Source: Pseudomonas cuatrocienegasensis
Lineage (GTDB): Bacteria; Pseudomonadota; Gammaproteobacteria; Pseudomonadales; Pseudomonadaceae
Length of the DNA: 64,000 bases
Assembly: GCF_900110925.1 (NCBI RefSeq)
Contig: NZ_FOFP01000023.1
Location: forward strand, 1 to 64,000
Direction of reading: 5' to 3'
The number at the start of each line of letters is the position of its first letter. The stretch's first letter is position 1. Made by a program: the position numbers and the translations under genes. This document shows, piece after piece, positions 23,631 to 32,365 of the stretch. The notes beneath the pieces are model-generated. The model was not told the DNA's origin, did no database searches, and worked only from the letters and a program-made list of their open reading frames with translations.

Positions 23631-25595
23631 CTACGTGTTACGCATCAACTGACGCAGCATAAACCGGTTGGGGTGGCAGGCCAGGGCGACGTCGCGGGCA
23701 ACCGGCAGGGCTTCACCTTCCAGCCAGGCGGCGATCAGTTCGCCGCTCAGTGGCGCGGTGATCAGCCCGCGCGAGCCGTGGCCGCTGTTGATATACAGGC
23801 CGTCGAGCCAGGGGCAGGGTGTTTCCGGTTGCTGGCGGGCATCCTTGCGCAACACGGCGTAGGCCTCGGCGAACGCGGCCGCGTCAGCCAGGGGGCCGAC
23901 GATTGGCAGGTAATCCGGGGTGGTGCAGCGAAAGGCCGCGCGGCCGTCGAAGGGCGCGTCCGCCGCGCCGGGCAGCGCCAGACGTTGTGCCAAGTCGCTG
24001 GAAATTTCTTCTAGTAACCGTAGGTTGTCCGCATGATCTGCGGCGTTAGGCGTCAAGTCCTCGCTAGTGAAGTCGAAACTCGCGCCCAGGGTATGGCTGC
24101 CGTCACGCGGCGGCGCCACGTAGCCTTCGGCGCAGACCACCGTGCGCAACGCCTGGCTCTGCGCGGTGGTCGGCAGGCGGCTGATCTGCCCGCGAATACG
24201 TTTGAGCGGCAGCCCCGCGCTGGGCGCGAAGGCCTTGATCTCCGCCGCGCCGGCCAGCACCACCACTGGCGCCTGGGCCAGCAGGCGCTCGCCAGCCCAG
24301 GCCTGCCAGCCATCGGCGGTTTTCTGCAGGCCCAACACCTCTTGGTGCGTGACCAAGCTGATATTCGGATGGGCCGCCAGCAGCCGGCACAGCGCCGGCG
24401 GATGCACCCAGCCACCTTCGGGGTAGAACAGGCCGCCAGCGGGCAGGCGCACACCGGCGCAGGTTTCGGCCTCGGTTTGGCTCAGCGGCTGCAGTAGCGA
24501 GGGCGGGAAGGCCGCCGCCAGGATGGCTTGACGCTGGATTTCCTTGGCATCGAAGGCCAGTTGCAGCACGCCGCAGGGTGCCCAGTCCTGACCTGCCTGC
24601 AAGCGCTCCAGCAACCGGCGGGTGTAGCCGAAACCGCTGACGATCAGCCGCGACAGCGCCGTGCCGTGGGCCGAGAGCTTCAGGTAGAGCACGCCTTGGG
24701 GATTACCCGAGGCTTCCTGGGCCAGGTCGTGATGGCGCTCCAGCAGGGTCACGCGCCAGCCGCGCTGGGCCAGGCTGGCGGCGCTGGCGCAACCGGCCAG
24801 CCCGGCGCCGATCACCAGGGCTTCGCGCAGCGGCGCGCGCCAGGTTGGGCGGGCGTACCAGGCAGGCACGGCGGGCGGGGGATTGTCGCTGGCGAACTGG
24901 CCGCGCAGCACTTCCCACTTCTTGCCCAGCCCCGGTACCCGCTTGACCGTGCAACCCACGGCCTTGAGCCCACGGCGGACCACGCCGGCACTGCTGAAGG
25001 TGCCAAAAGTCGCGCCCGGCGCGCTAAGCCGCGCCAGTTCGCTGAACAGCTCGGCGGACCACATCTCGGGGTTTTTCGCCGGGGCGAAACCGTCGAGAAA
25101 CCAGGCATCGACGCGTGCATCCAGCTGGCTGAGCAGGGCCAGGGCGTCACCTATAAGCAGTGTCAGGCTGACCCGCCCAGGCGCCAGATGCAGCTGCTGG
25201 AAGCCCGGATGAATGCCGTGGTAGCTGGCGAACAGCCGCTCGCTGTAGGGCGCCAGCTCTGGCCACAGAGCCAAGGCGCGGCGCAGGTCGGCCAGGGGCA
25301 GGGGATGCTTTTCAACGCTGATAACGTGCAGCCGCGCACCCGCCGGCGCATGTTGCTCGAACAGTTGCCAGGCGCAGAGGATGTTCAGCCCGGTGCCAAA
25401 CCCCGTTTCTCCAATTACCAGCTGCTCACCTGCGGCCAGGGCGGCAAAGCGCTCGCCCAGGCGATTGTTGTCGAGAAACACGTAGCGGCTTTCGTCCAGG
25501 CCGTTCTCGTTGGAGAAATACACGTCGCCATAGTGACGCGACAACGGCTGGCCAGTTGCGTCCCAGTCGAGTTCGGCGAGGTAGGTGTCTGGCAT
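23631..25595 (-). CDS. mnmC: Bifunctional tRNA 5-methylaminomethyl-2-thiouridine biosynthesis protein MnmC
   Basis: A 654-residue fusion enzyme finishing the wobble-uridine modification mnm5s2U. The N-terminal SAM-dependent methyltransferase (MnmC2; IGETGFGTGLNILCAW near residue 65, WFLDGFAPAKNPEMWS near 175) is followed by the FAD-dependent oxidase (MnmC1; VIGAGLAGCASAASLAQRG near 265). C-terminal FAD contacts lie in INSGHGSRGLITAPLSGE. I chose ATG 25595 (MPDTYLAELDWD), the usual start. It is a monocistronic gene by layout. Confidence 0.93.
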   Translation of the reverse strand: MPDTYLAELDWDATGQPLSRHYGDVYFSNENGLDESRYVFLDNNRLGERFAALAAGEQLVIGETGFGTGLNILCAWQLFEQHAPAGARLHVISVEKHPLPLADLRRALALWPELAPYSERLFASYHGIHPGFQQLHLAPGRVSLTLLIGDALALLSQLDARVDAWFLDGFAPAKNPEMWSAELFSELARLSAPGATFGTFSSAGVVRRGLKAVGCTVKRVPGLGKKWEVLRGQFASDNPPPAVPAWYARPTWRAPLREALVIGAGLAGCASAASLAQRGWRVTLLERHHDLAQEASGNPQGVLYLKLSAHGTALSRLIVSGFGYTRRLLERLQAGQDWAPCGVLQLAFDAKEIQRQAILAAAFPPSLLQPLSQTEAETCAGVRLPAGGLFYPEGGWVHPPALCRLLAAHPNISLVTHQEVLGLQKTADGWQAWAGERLLAQAPVVVLAGAAEIKAFAPSAGLPLKRIRGQISRLPTTAQSQALRTVVCAEGYVAPPRDGSHTLGASFDFTSEDLTPNAADHADNLRLLEEISSDLAQRLALPGAADAPFDGRAAFRCTTPDYLPIVGPLADAAAFAEAYAVLRKDARQQPETPCPWLDGLYINSGHGSRGLITAPLSGELIAAWLEGEALPVARDVALACHPNRFMLRQLMRNT

Positions 25596-25747
25596 GGGGT
25601 GAGGGTCCAAGGCGGGCAGGCACGGATTTTACCCAGATGACGACGAGGCAAACACCTTGAACAGATCAACCTCCTGGCTTTCCGGCGGGGCCAGGCGCAA
25701 ACGCTGTTCGATATTCAGTCTTTAGGGCGTTCGTACTGTTTCTCTAA

Positions 25748-26251
25748 GGGTCGACACTGGCCTTTGGCATCGCCTGCTTCCCCGACACCTGCCTGGACGC
25801 CGCCCGCGAACTGGCCAGTGGCCTGGTGCTGGGCATCGGCGAGGCGGCCATGCACGCCGCGAGCATGCTCAGCGTGCGCTACTCGATCCTTACCAGCCTG
25901 CCGCGCTCGATCCATATCATCGAGCGCAATATTCACAGCTATGGCCTGCAGCGCCGCTGCGCGAATATCCACGCGGCGGATATTCCGGTGCTGGAGCTGG
26001 AACGCGACCCCGCCCACTACCTACGCCTGCGCGCCCTGGGCCTGCAGATTCTGCGCGATGACCGCAGCGAATGCCTGGTAATGGGCTGCGCCGGCATGAG
26101 CCAGTGGGCGCAACGCCTGCAAGAAGACCTCGGCGTGCCGGTGGTCGATGGCGTGCAGGTGGCGCTGAAATGGGTGGAGTCGCTGGTGCAACTGCGCTTG
26201 GGCAGCAGCAAAAGCCTGAGTTATGCCTGGCCGTTGGGCAAGGTGGTGTAG
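25748..26251 (+). pseudogene. Truncated Asp/Glu (hydantoin) racemase family gene
   Basis: The open frame carries about 167 residues: LAFGIACFPDTCLDAAREL, then GIGEAAMHAASMLSVRYSIL, and near the end ECLVMGCAGMSQWAQRLQ, which has the catalytic Cys of the Asp/Glu racemase fold. Intact members are about 240 residues, so the N-terminal ~80, with the first catalytic Cys region, are missing. An in-frame stop lies just upstream at 25745-25747. A GTG at 25826 could start a 141-residue product but would still lack half the active site. It is best read as a decayed remnant next to an AT-rich acquired patch. Confidence 0.7.
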
Positions 26252-26503
26252 CGGGCTGCTGGCGTGTCGTTCTTGGCCCGCGATAAGGTGGAAACAGGTC
26301 GCCGAAACGCTGAATAGAGTCCCTCTGGTTTTGGCAAGCTACCGCAGAACACCGCCAGCCCCCGCTTGCTGGCTCGCCGCAATCCGTAGAAACGGTGTAG
26401 ATTGATGGCGCAGGGCCATGTCGGGCTTGTGGGTTAGACCGAATGCTCGTTTAATGGATTAGTGTGGAGTTCTATATAATCACTGTTTTGCGGTGCAATT
26501 AGC

Positions 26504-26791
26504 GTGAATATAATTTACTCAAAGTTAATTGAAATAATCAGTCTCAATAAAGGAATCTTGTGGGGTGATAGCAAGTTTCACGAGGCGTTTTTTTGTTTGC
26601 AGTTTTGTGTTTATGACTCAAAGACTAGGATGTTAATCAATTTTGTTTCAGAGGCTTCGAATATCCGTCTCAATACATATGCAAGAATGCATCCCTGTGA
26701 ACTTGATTCAAGCATGGATCCAGATGGTGAGCTAGTTTACGAATATATAAGTGAATCGGGCGGCGATACCGGGGTCAGGCTTGTTGGTTAG
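26504..26791 (+). CDS. Hypothetical protein in AT-rich cassette-like patch
   Basis: I do not recognise this 95-residue protein. It starts at GTG with MNIIYSKLIEIISLNKG and is acidic toward the C-terminus (DSSMDPDGELVYEYISESGGD). There is no signal peptide or membrane helix. Base and codon use are much more AT-rich than the neighbouring core genes, which indicates acquired DNA. The 252 bases before it hold no gene, but include GTTAGAC about 70 bases upstream. Confidence 0.5.
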   Translation: MNIIYSKLIEIISLNKGILWGDSKFHEAFFCLQFCVYDSKTRMLINFVSEASNIRLNTYARMHPCELDSSMDPDGELVYEYISESGGDTGVRLVG

Positions 26792-26985
26792 GGACTCATC
26801 TGGCATGGGCTATGTTTAAAATGGGATTAATAAGTGCTGATCAAGAGCAGGAATTTTGTCGTATTTTCGGGGCGGTCGGTAGAGGTAAATAATAAGGCCA
26901 AGCACCGCGACAGCTTTTCCGTTGCCGCTTCGCCTTCACTACAAAGCTGCGCGTGTTGGCGGCGTTATGTTGCAAAGGAGGTTCA

Positions 26986-27405
26986 GTGAGTACCGCCATA
27001 TTCTCTCTTGTTGGTTTAGTAGTAGGCGCAGTATTACAGTTTCTTTTCTCCCGGCACCTCGATGACAAAAAACATCAGCGTGACTTAAGGGCTAAGGCAT
27101 ACGCCGACTATCTACAGTGCGTAAGTGAACATGCAAATCTCGGGCATCAAAGGAATTCAGCTGAGGGTCGCCAGCTCGGCGCCAAAACCGCTGACTCCAA
27201 ATGCAGAATTTCCCTTTACGGTGCTTCGGCTGTGATTTCTGCATTTGCAAAATTTGAGTGCCTTGGCGCGAAAATGAATACAAATGAACAATGCGGCGCC
27301 TTCACCGATATGGTGGCTGCCATGCGCAAAGATGCTCTTGGTAACTCATCTGTAGCCCCCGCCGATCTCGAAGCTGTATTGCTCGGTTCGCGCCATGCAG
27401 TATAA
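26986..27405 (+). CDS. Hypothetical membrane-anchored protein in cassette-like patch
   Basis: The product has 139 residues. It starts at GTG 26986, set by a strong AAAGGAGG six bases upstream. One N-terminal transmembrane helix (IFSLVGLVVGAVLQFLFSRHL) is followed by a charged cytosolic region (DDKKHQRDLRAKAYADYLQC) and a helical domain. The topology recalls small single-pass proteins of gene cassettes and phage islands. I do not recognise a family. The core-site-like GCGTTATG lies about 20 bases before the start. Confidence 0.55.
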   Translation: MSTAIFSLVGLVVGAVLQFLFSRHLDDKKHQRDLRAKAYADYLQCVSEHANLGHQRNSAEGRQLGAKTADSKCRISLYGASAVISAFAKFECLGAKMNTNEQCGAFTDMVAAMRKDALGNSSVAPADLEAVLLGSRHAV

Positions 27406-27496
27406 AAAATAATATTAAAATCACTCGCTCCGCTCACTGAGGGCGGATAAAATTGGCGTCTTAAAAAAGCGTTATTTCGCTTTCGCTGAGGGTTTT

Positions 27497-27865
27497 ATGA
27501 GGTTCATCCTTAAACTTGCGTTAACTTTGATTGCCGCTGGCTTCGCATCGAATTCAGTTGGGAATGCGCAGGTTGCCGAGCAATCTGGTATGCCCAAGAC
27601 GTGTAAAGGTTTAATTTCAAAAATTGTAAATAACCTTGACGAAAAAAGCATCGCCACGCTGAGGGATACCGAAAAAGATGATTTGCTGAAATATCATTTT
27701 TCTTGGGGTATGAGTATCAGGAATAGTTATGAATTGTGGTCTGAAGATTCACCTATTAGGAAATCATGCGCTCAGTTAGTTGGTGAGCAAGATATTCATC
27801 CAGATAATGCGTCCAGTGTAATCATGGAAGGCGTGTGGGAAGTTGTTAACAACACCGGTATGTAA
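27497..27865 (+). CDS. Small secreted protein, DUF6794-like
   Basis: A 122-residue protein with a signal peptide (MRFILKLALTLIAAGFASNS..NAQ). A mature domain contains LLKYHFSWGMSIRNSYELW and ends in HPDNASSVIMEGVWEVV. The YHFxWGMxIRN..LW pattern and the HPD(N/D)xS ending resemble what I remember of the DUF6794 domain, of unknown function, often found in gene cassettes and beside polymorphic loci. AT-rich. GCGTTATT occurs about 30 bases before the start. Confidence 0.55.
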   Translation: MRFILKLALTLIAAGFASNSVGNAQVAEQSGMPKTCKGLISKIVNNLDEKSIATLRDTEKDDLLKYHFSWGMSIRNSYELWSEDSPIRKSCAQLVGEQDIHPDNASSVIMEGVWEVVNNTGM

Positions 27866-27907
27866 AAATGCGCATCGCTCGCTTCTGTTGGTCTGTTGTT
27901 ATAGATC

Positions 27908-28241
27908 ATGCTGATCAGTTTCTTTAAAACGGCTTTCGCGCCAGCAGTAGCAACTCAAGGTCTGCTGCACTATTGGCGAGGAAATTACCAGAAGAGCTGG
28001 GAGCTACTCACAAAAGCTGAGCGGTGGGACCCTGAAATTACAAAAAAACAGCATATTTGAAGCTGGCTTAGGACTTGCTCTGCATCACCTTGACCGCCCT
28101 GAAGAAGCTATCCCAATACTTATATCTGCTCAAGTCTATCTGGTAAAGATATCGACGCATAATAAAGAAATTGCTAGCGCGGAGCGTCGAATTCTAAAAG
28201 AAATAAACCAGGTGTTGTGTGGCAGCAATATTTTATTGTAA
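27908..28241 (+). pseudogene. Frameshifted small TPR-like protein gene
   Basis: From ATG 27908 the frame reads MLISFFKTAFAPAV, then GLLHYWRGNYQKSWELLTKA, then ERWDPEITKK, and stops at once. Dropping one A from the A7 run at 28042-28048 restores a continuation with NSIFEAGLGLALHHLDRPEE and AIPILISAQVYLVKI, ending at 28241. The joined ~110-residue protein has TPR-like helical pairs. The break sits exactly in the homopolymer, so it is a sequencing error, a true frameshift mutation, or a slippage site. Confidence 0.6.
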
Positions 28242-28331
28242 TGCGCTCAACACCGTTTGCTTAGATGCGCGGAGCATGGAAGAGGCTGCAGTTTTGCGAG
28301 CTTGTTAGCTTAATCGTTAGGTACTTTAACT

Positions 28332-28652
28332 GTGCGAAAACTACTAGAGTCTGACAGCCTCGTTCAGGTAAATCTGATAGCCAGTTACCTGCAAAGCCAT
28401 GGTGTTACCGTAAAAATACTGAACGAACACCAGGGTTCTATTCGTTCAGTTATTTCTTTCAATAAGTCAATACACCCTGAGCTTTGGGTGCACCCTGAAC
28501 AGTTTGAACTGGCTGCTAAGTTGGTTGGGCGTTATCAGCATGATCAACAATCAAGTGATTCGCTTAGTGAAGTCGAGTGGCTGTGCAAAAAATGCAAGGA
28601 AAGCAACCCTGGCAACTTCATGTCCTGCTGGAACTGCGGGAGTTCAAATTGA
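28332..28652 (+). CDS. DUF2007-like protein with C-terminal zinc ribbon
   Basis: A 106-residue protein starting at GTG. The first ~75 residues match the DUF2007 pattern (a small ACT-like signalling domain: ESDSLVQVNLIASYLQSHGV, WVHPEQFELAAKLVGRYQ). The C-terminus has two CxxC pairs (WLCKKCKESNPGNFMSCWNC), a RanBP2-like zinc ribbon. Cellular role is unknown. GTTAGGT, matching the attC core consensus, lies 15 bases before the start. Confidence 0.65.
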   Translation: MRKLLESDSLVQVNLIASYLQSHGVTVKILNEHQGSIRSVISFNKSIHPELWVHPEQFELAAKLVGRYQHDQQSSDSLSEVEWLCKKCKESNPGNFMSCWNCGSSN

Positions 28653-28689
28653 GCTTGCGTGGGTGTTTTGATGTCATTTTGCTTGAATC

Positions 28690-28786
28690 GGCGTTCTAAC
28701 CTCGCTGGCGGCACTGTGTTGGGCTATTGCAGAGGCCCGCTACCCGCGTCTGTGCAGGCAAGCTGGTCGATGATCCGTTAGGCTGG
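28690..28786. other. Possible degenerate attC-like site at the end of the cassette-like patch
   Basis: GTTCTAAC at 28693 and CCGTTAGGC near 28776 resemble the outer R''/R' boxes of an integron attC site (RYYYAAC ... GTTRRRY), about 90 bases apart. The inner boxes do not pair convincingly by eye. It marks the change from AT-rich small genes to the GC-rich core gene pap. Confidence 0.3.
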
Positions 28787-28812
28787 AGGTATCAATCGCC
28801 AGGGAGCTTGCC

Positions 28813-30291
28813 ATGTTTGAATCCGCCGAAATCGGCCACGCCATCGACAAGGACACTTACGATGCCGAGGAGCCGGTGTTGCGTGAGGCTTTGCTGGAGG
28901 CGCAGTACGAGCTGAGGCAGCAGGGGCGCTTTGCCGTGCTGATCCTGATCAACGGCATCGAGGGCGCCGGCAAGGGCGAGACGGTCAAGCTGCTCAGCGA
29001 GTGGATGGATCCACGGCTGATTCAAGTGAATACCTTCGATCAGCAGACCGATGAGGAGCTGGCACGGCCCCCGGCCTGGCGTTACTGGCGGCAGTTGCCG
29101 CCCAAGGGGCGTATCGGCATCTTCTTTGGCAACTGGTACAGCCAGATGATCCAGGGCCGTGTGCACAAGCGCTTTAAGAATGCCGTGCTGGATCAGGCAA
29201 TCAATGGCGCCCTGGGCCTTGAGCAGATGCTCTGCGACGAAGGCACGGTGATCCTCAAGTTCTGGTTTCACTTGTCCCGCGAGCGCATGCAAGCGCGGTT
29301 GGACTCGCTCAAGGACGACCCCCTGCACAGCTGGCGCATCAGTCCGCTGGACTGGCAGCAGTCGCGCACCTACGACAGATTTGTGCGCTATGGCGAGCGC
29401 GTACTGCGTCGCAGCAGCCGCGAGCACGCGCCTTGGCATGTAATCGAGGGCGCGGATGAGCGCTATCGCAGCCTGACGGTGGGGCGGATTCTTTTGCAGG
29501 GCTTGCAGAGCGCCTTGCAGCAAGCGCCGCCGCACCCGCACGGCAGCGCACCGCCGGCCAGCCTGGATAACCGCGGGCTGCTCGACAGCCTGGATATGCA
29601 GCAGTCCCTGAGCAAGGAGCTGTATCAGGAGCAACTGGCTGCCGAGCAGGCGCGGCTGTCTCTGTTGATGCGCGATAAGCGCATGCGTCGGCATGCCCTG
29701 GTTGCGGCGTTCGAGGGTAATGATGCGGCCGGCAAGGGCGGCGCGATTCGCCGCGTGACCGGCGCGCTGGACCCGCGCCAGTACCGCATCGTGCCGGTCG
29801 CGGCGCCTACCGAGGAAGAGCGCGCGCAGCCGTATCTGTGGCGTTTCTGGCGGCATGTGCCGGGGCGCGGACAGTTCACCATTTTCGACCGCTCCTGGTA
29901 CGGCCGTGTGCTGGTCGAACGGGTCGAGGGCTTCTGTTCGCCTGCCGACTGGTTGCGGGCCTATGGCGAGATCAACGATTTCGAGGAGCAACTGGTGGAC
30001 GCCGGTGTGGTGCTGGTCAAGTTCTGGCTGGCGATCGACGCCGATACCCAGCTTGAGCGTTTCCAGGAGCGTGAGCAGATCCCGTTCAAGCGCTTCAAAA
30101 TCACCGAAGACGACTGGCGCAACCGCGAGAAATGGCCGCAGTACCGCGATGCGGTGGAAGACATGGTCAACCGCACCAGTACGGAAATTGCCCCCTGGAC
30201 GCTGATCGAGGCCAACGACAAACGCTTTGCTCGGGTCAAGGTGCTGCGCACCATCAATGATGCGCTTCAGGCGGCCTTCGACCGCGACTGA
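28813..30291 (+). CDS. pap: Polyphosphate:AMP phosphotransferase (tandem PPK2)
   Basis: The 492-residue protein has two fused PPK2 domains, each with its own P-loop: NGIEGAGKGETV at residues 47-58 and EGNDAAGKGGAIRR from 301. Following Walker B-type motifs are GIFFGNWYSQMI and IFDRSWYGRVLVERVEGF. Class II PPK2 enzymes of this length phosphorylate AMP to ADP using polyphosphate, regenerating adenylate energy. It is cytoplasmic. The thiolase gene follows 105 bases downstream, as in the PA3455-PA3454 order of P. aeruginosa. Confidence 0.9.
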   Translation: MFESAEIGHAIDKDTYDAEEPVLREALLEAQYELRQQGRFAVLILINGIEGAGKGETVKLLSEWMDPRLIQVNTFDQQTDEELARPPAWRYWRQLPPKGRIGIFFGNWYSQMIQGRVHKRFKNAVLDQAINGALGLEQMLCDEGTVILKFWFHLSRERMQARLDSLKDDPLHSWRISPLDWQQSRTYDRFVRYGERVLRRSSREHAPWHVIEGADERYRSLTVGRILLQGLQSALQQAPPHPHGSAPPASLDNRGLLDSLDMQQSLSKELYQEQLAAEQARLSLLMRDKRMRRHALVAAFEGNDAAGKGGAIRRVTGALDPRQYRIVPVAAPTEEERAQPYLWRFWRHVPGRGQFTIFDRSWYGRVLVERVEGFCSPADWLRAYGEINDFEEQLVDAGVVLVKFWLAIDADTQLERFQEREQIPFKRFKITEDDWRNREKWPQYRDAVEDMVNRTSTEIAPWTLIEANDKRFARVKVLRTINDALQAAFDRD

Positions 30292-30396
30292 CGGGTGCCC
30301 GGATGGCCCTGCATACGCCCGATGAATGATCGTCGTCGGGCGAGATTGTCGCGTCTTATGCTGCAGCCATCTTTCCCCATAACAATGAGGTGTGTC

Positions 30397-31581
30397 ATGC
30401 GTGAAGTGGTGATCGTCGACAGCGTGCGAACTGGCCTGGCCAAATCCTTTCGCGGCAAGTTCAACCAGACCCGCCCGGATGACATGGCCGCGCACTGTGT
30501 CAACGCCTTGCTGGCGCGCAACGGCCTGGACCCGCTGTTGGTCGAAGACTGCATCGTCGGGGCCGGCTCCAACGAGGGCGCCCAGGGCATGAACATCGGC
30601 CGCAACGTGGCGGTGCTGTCCGGGCTGGGCACCCAGGTCGCCGGCATGACGCTCAACCGTTTCTGTTCCTCGGGCTTGCAGGCCATTGCCATCGCGGCCA
30701 ACCAGATCGCCTCGGGCTGCAGCGAGGTAATAGTTGCCGGCGGCGTGGAGTCGATCAGCCTGACCCTGAAAAGCATGAACACCGATCACCTGTTCAACCC
30801 GATTCTGCAGCGTGACCTGCCGGGCATCTACTACCCGATGGGGCAGACTGCTGAAATTGTCGCGCGGCGCTACCACGTCAGCCGTGAAGCCCAGGATGCC
30901 TATGCCCTGCAGAGCCAGCAGCGCACCGCACGGGCACAGGCCGAGGGTTTGTTCGACGACGAGATCGTGCCGATGAACGTGCGCTATCAGGTCGAAGACA
31001 AGGCCACTGGCGAGAAGAAAGTGCTGGATGGCGTGGTCGACCGCGACGACTGCAACCGTGCCGATACCACCCTGGAAAGCCTGGCCGCACTCAAGCCGGT
31101 GTTCGCCGAAGACGGCTCGGTGACGGCCGGCAACGCCTCGCAGCTCTCCGATGGCGCCTCCATGACCCTGGTGATGAGCCTGGACAAGGCGCTGGAACTG
31201 GGCCTCAAGCCGATGGCCTTCTTCCGCGGTTTTACCGTGGCCGGCTGCGAGCCGGATGAGATGGGCATCGGCCCGGTGTTCTCGGTGCCTCGACTGCTCA
31301 AGGCCAAGGGGCTGCAGGTGGCCGATATCGACCTCTGGGAGCTTAACGAAGCTTTCGCCTCGCAGTGCTTGTATGCACGGGATCGGCTGGAAATCGACAA
31401 CGCCAAGTACAACGTCAATGGCGGCTCGATCTCCATCGGTCACCCGTTCGGCATGACCGGTTCGCGCCAGGTCGGCCATCTGGTGCGCGAGCTGCAGCGG
31501 CGCGACCTGCGCTATGGCATCGTGACCATGTGCGTGGGCGGCGGCATGGGGGCGACCGGCCTGTTCGAGGCTTATCGCTGA
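30397..31581 (+). CDS. Acetyl-CoA C-acyltransferase (thiolase)
   Basis: A 394-residue thiolase. The nucleophilic Cys90 is in NRFCSSGLQAIA, the catalytic His in SISIGHPFGMTGSR, and the second Cys in TMCVGGGMGATGLFE at the C-terminus. It condenses or cleaves acyl-CoA in fatty-acid or related degradation. No dedicated hydratase/dehydrogenase partner is adjacent. ATG 30397 is preceded by CAATGAGGTG. The C-S-S-G active-site variant differs from C-G/A-S-G of FadA-type enzymes, pointing to the acyl-CoA thiolase subgroup. Confidence 0.88.
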   Translation: MREVVIVDSVRTGLAKSFRGKFNQTRPDDMAAHCVNALLARNGLDPLLVEDCIVGAGSNEGAQGMNIGRNVAVLSGLGTQVAGMTLNRFCSSGLQAIAIAANQIASGCSEVIVAGGVESISLTLKSMNTDHLFNPILQRDLPGIYYPMGQTAEIVARRYHVSREAQDAYALQSQQRTARAQAEGLFDDEIVPMNVRYQVEDKATGEKKVLDGVVDRDDCNRADTTLESLAALKPVFAEDGSVTAGNASQLSDGASMTLVMSLDKALELGLKPMAFFRGFTVAGCEPDEMGIGPVFSVPRLLKAKGLQVADIDLWELNEAFASQCLYARDRLEIDNAKYNVNGGSISIGHPFGMTGSRQVGHLVRELQRRDLRYGIVTMCVGGGMGATGLFEAYR

Positions 31582-31612
31582 CCTCTACTCACGCGATCCG
31601 TCGCGGCGCACT

Positions 31613-31712
31613 CCGCGTAGGAGCGCCGCCCCGGCGCGAAGCTTTTGGGTTGCCTGATATACCGCTGAATGGCCGCTATTCGCCGCGAGGCGCGGCGCCT
31701 ACAAGAAGTCGC
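31613..31712. repeat. REPIN-like pair of GC-rich palindromes
   Basis: GTAGGAGCGCCGCCCCGGCGCGAAG and ATTCGCCGCGAGGCGCGGCGCC flank about 45 bases. These are the same palindrome types as at 8.2 and 14.8 kb, but the spacer differs. Confidence 0.7.
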
Positions 31713-31722
31713 GCCCCCATAA

Positions 31723-31862
31723 GGGCACCTCTAAAAACTACCTGCGTTGTCAGCGCTGCGTTAAAAACAGGCTCAAAATGCTCATTTACAGCTCGTAAAC
31801 TCCGCTTTTTCGCCTGTTTTTGCCTTGCGCTGACTGCCTCGCCTACGTTTTTAGAGGTGCCC
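31723..31862. mobile_element. 140-bp MITE with 16-bp terminal inverted repeats
   Basis: GGGCACCTCTAAAAAC at the left end is the exact reverse complement of GTTTTTAGAGGTGCCC at the right. ATAA lies directly outside both ends, a likely 4-base target duplication. The interior shows further symmetry (AACAGGC / GCCTGTT; TCAGCGC / GCGCTGA) and no coding capacity. It is a non-autonomous element whose transposase parent is not in the window. Confidence 0.8.
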
Positions 31863-31874
31863 ATAAGGCGAGGG

Positions 31875-32084
31875 TCAAAACGAGCGGCTGTCGAGCAGTT
31901 CGCGCGCCTTGATCATGCGGCGGATGTAGGCGCCGATTTCCCGCTCGGCATCGCCGCGGCTGAAATAGGGGCCTTCCAGGGTACCTTCGCGGGTGCTGAA
32001 GAAGTAACGACCATTGACTGCGCTGACCCGTTCACTGCGGTAATGGGTGCCTGGCGCCGGATCGACTGCACGTTGGCCGAACAT
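31875..32084 (-). CDS. DUF6316 family small protein
   Basis: A 69-residue soluble basic protein, MFGQRAVDPAPGTHYRSERV, then NGRYFFSTREGTLEGPYFSR and DAEREIGAYIRRMIKARELL. I recognise the 'R..NGxYFFxTREG..GPF' pattern as a small family conserved in pseudomonads (DUF6316), of unknown function. It ends 12 bases from the MITE. The 281 bases between it and the divergent transporter gene hold AT-rich likely promoter DNA but no clear gene. Confidence 0.7.
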   Translation of the reverse strand: MFGQRAVDPAPGTHYRSERVSAVNGRYFFSTREGTLEGPYFSRGDAEREIGAYIRRMIKARELLDSRSF

Positions 32085-32365
32085 AGCTGCAACTCCGTCT
32101 GGAAGGGGGACTGGGTTGAGTGTAATGCCGACAAGCGGTAGTGAAGGCTGAGTCGACGAACGGTATTTTGTGCGCGATTTCGCAATTTTTTGCCGCTTTT
32201 AGCGATTTTTTGGCGTCATTCAGTCGGCGGTTTCTGGGGCTGCAGTACAGTTCGACGTCAGAGCGCTCAAAACTGTTGCTGTGTGGTGTCCCGCTGGCGC
32301 ACTAGAATGGGGCGCTCTAGCGGTGGGCCTGCCTGGCTGCCACTGCATCGACTGCGAAGCCCGCC

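Noticed and set aside
28792..31479. A very long open frame (895 codons) antisense to pap and the thiolase gene
   Set aside because: It spans two clear genes and their gap and has no domain. Long antisense frames are expected in GC-rich DNA with strong third-position bias.
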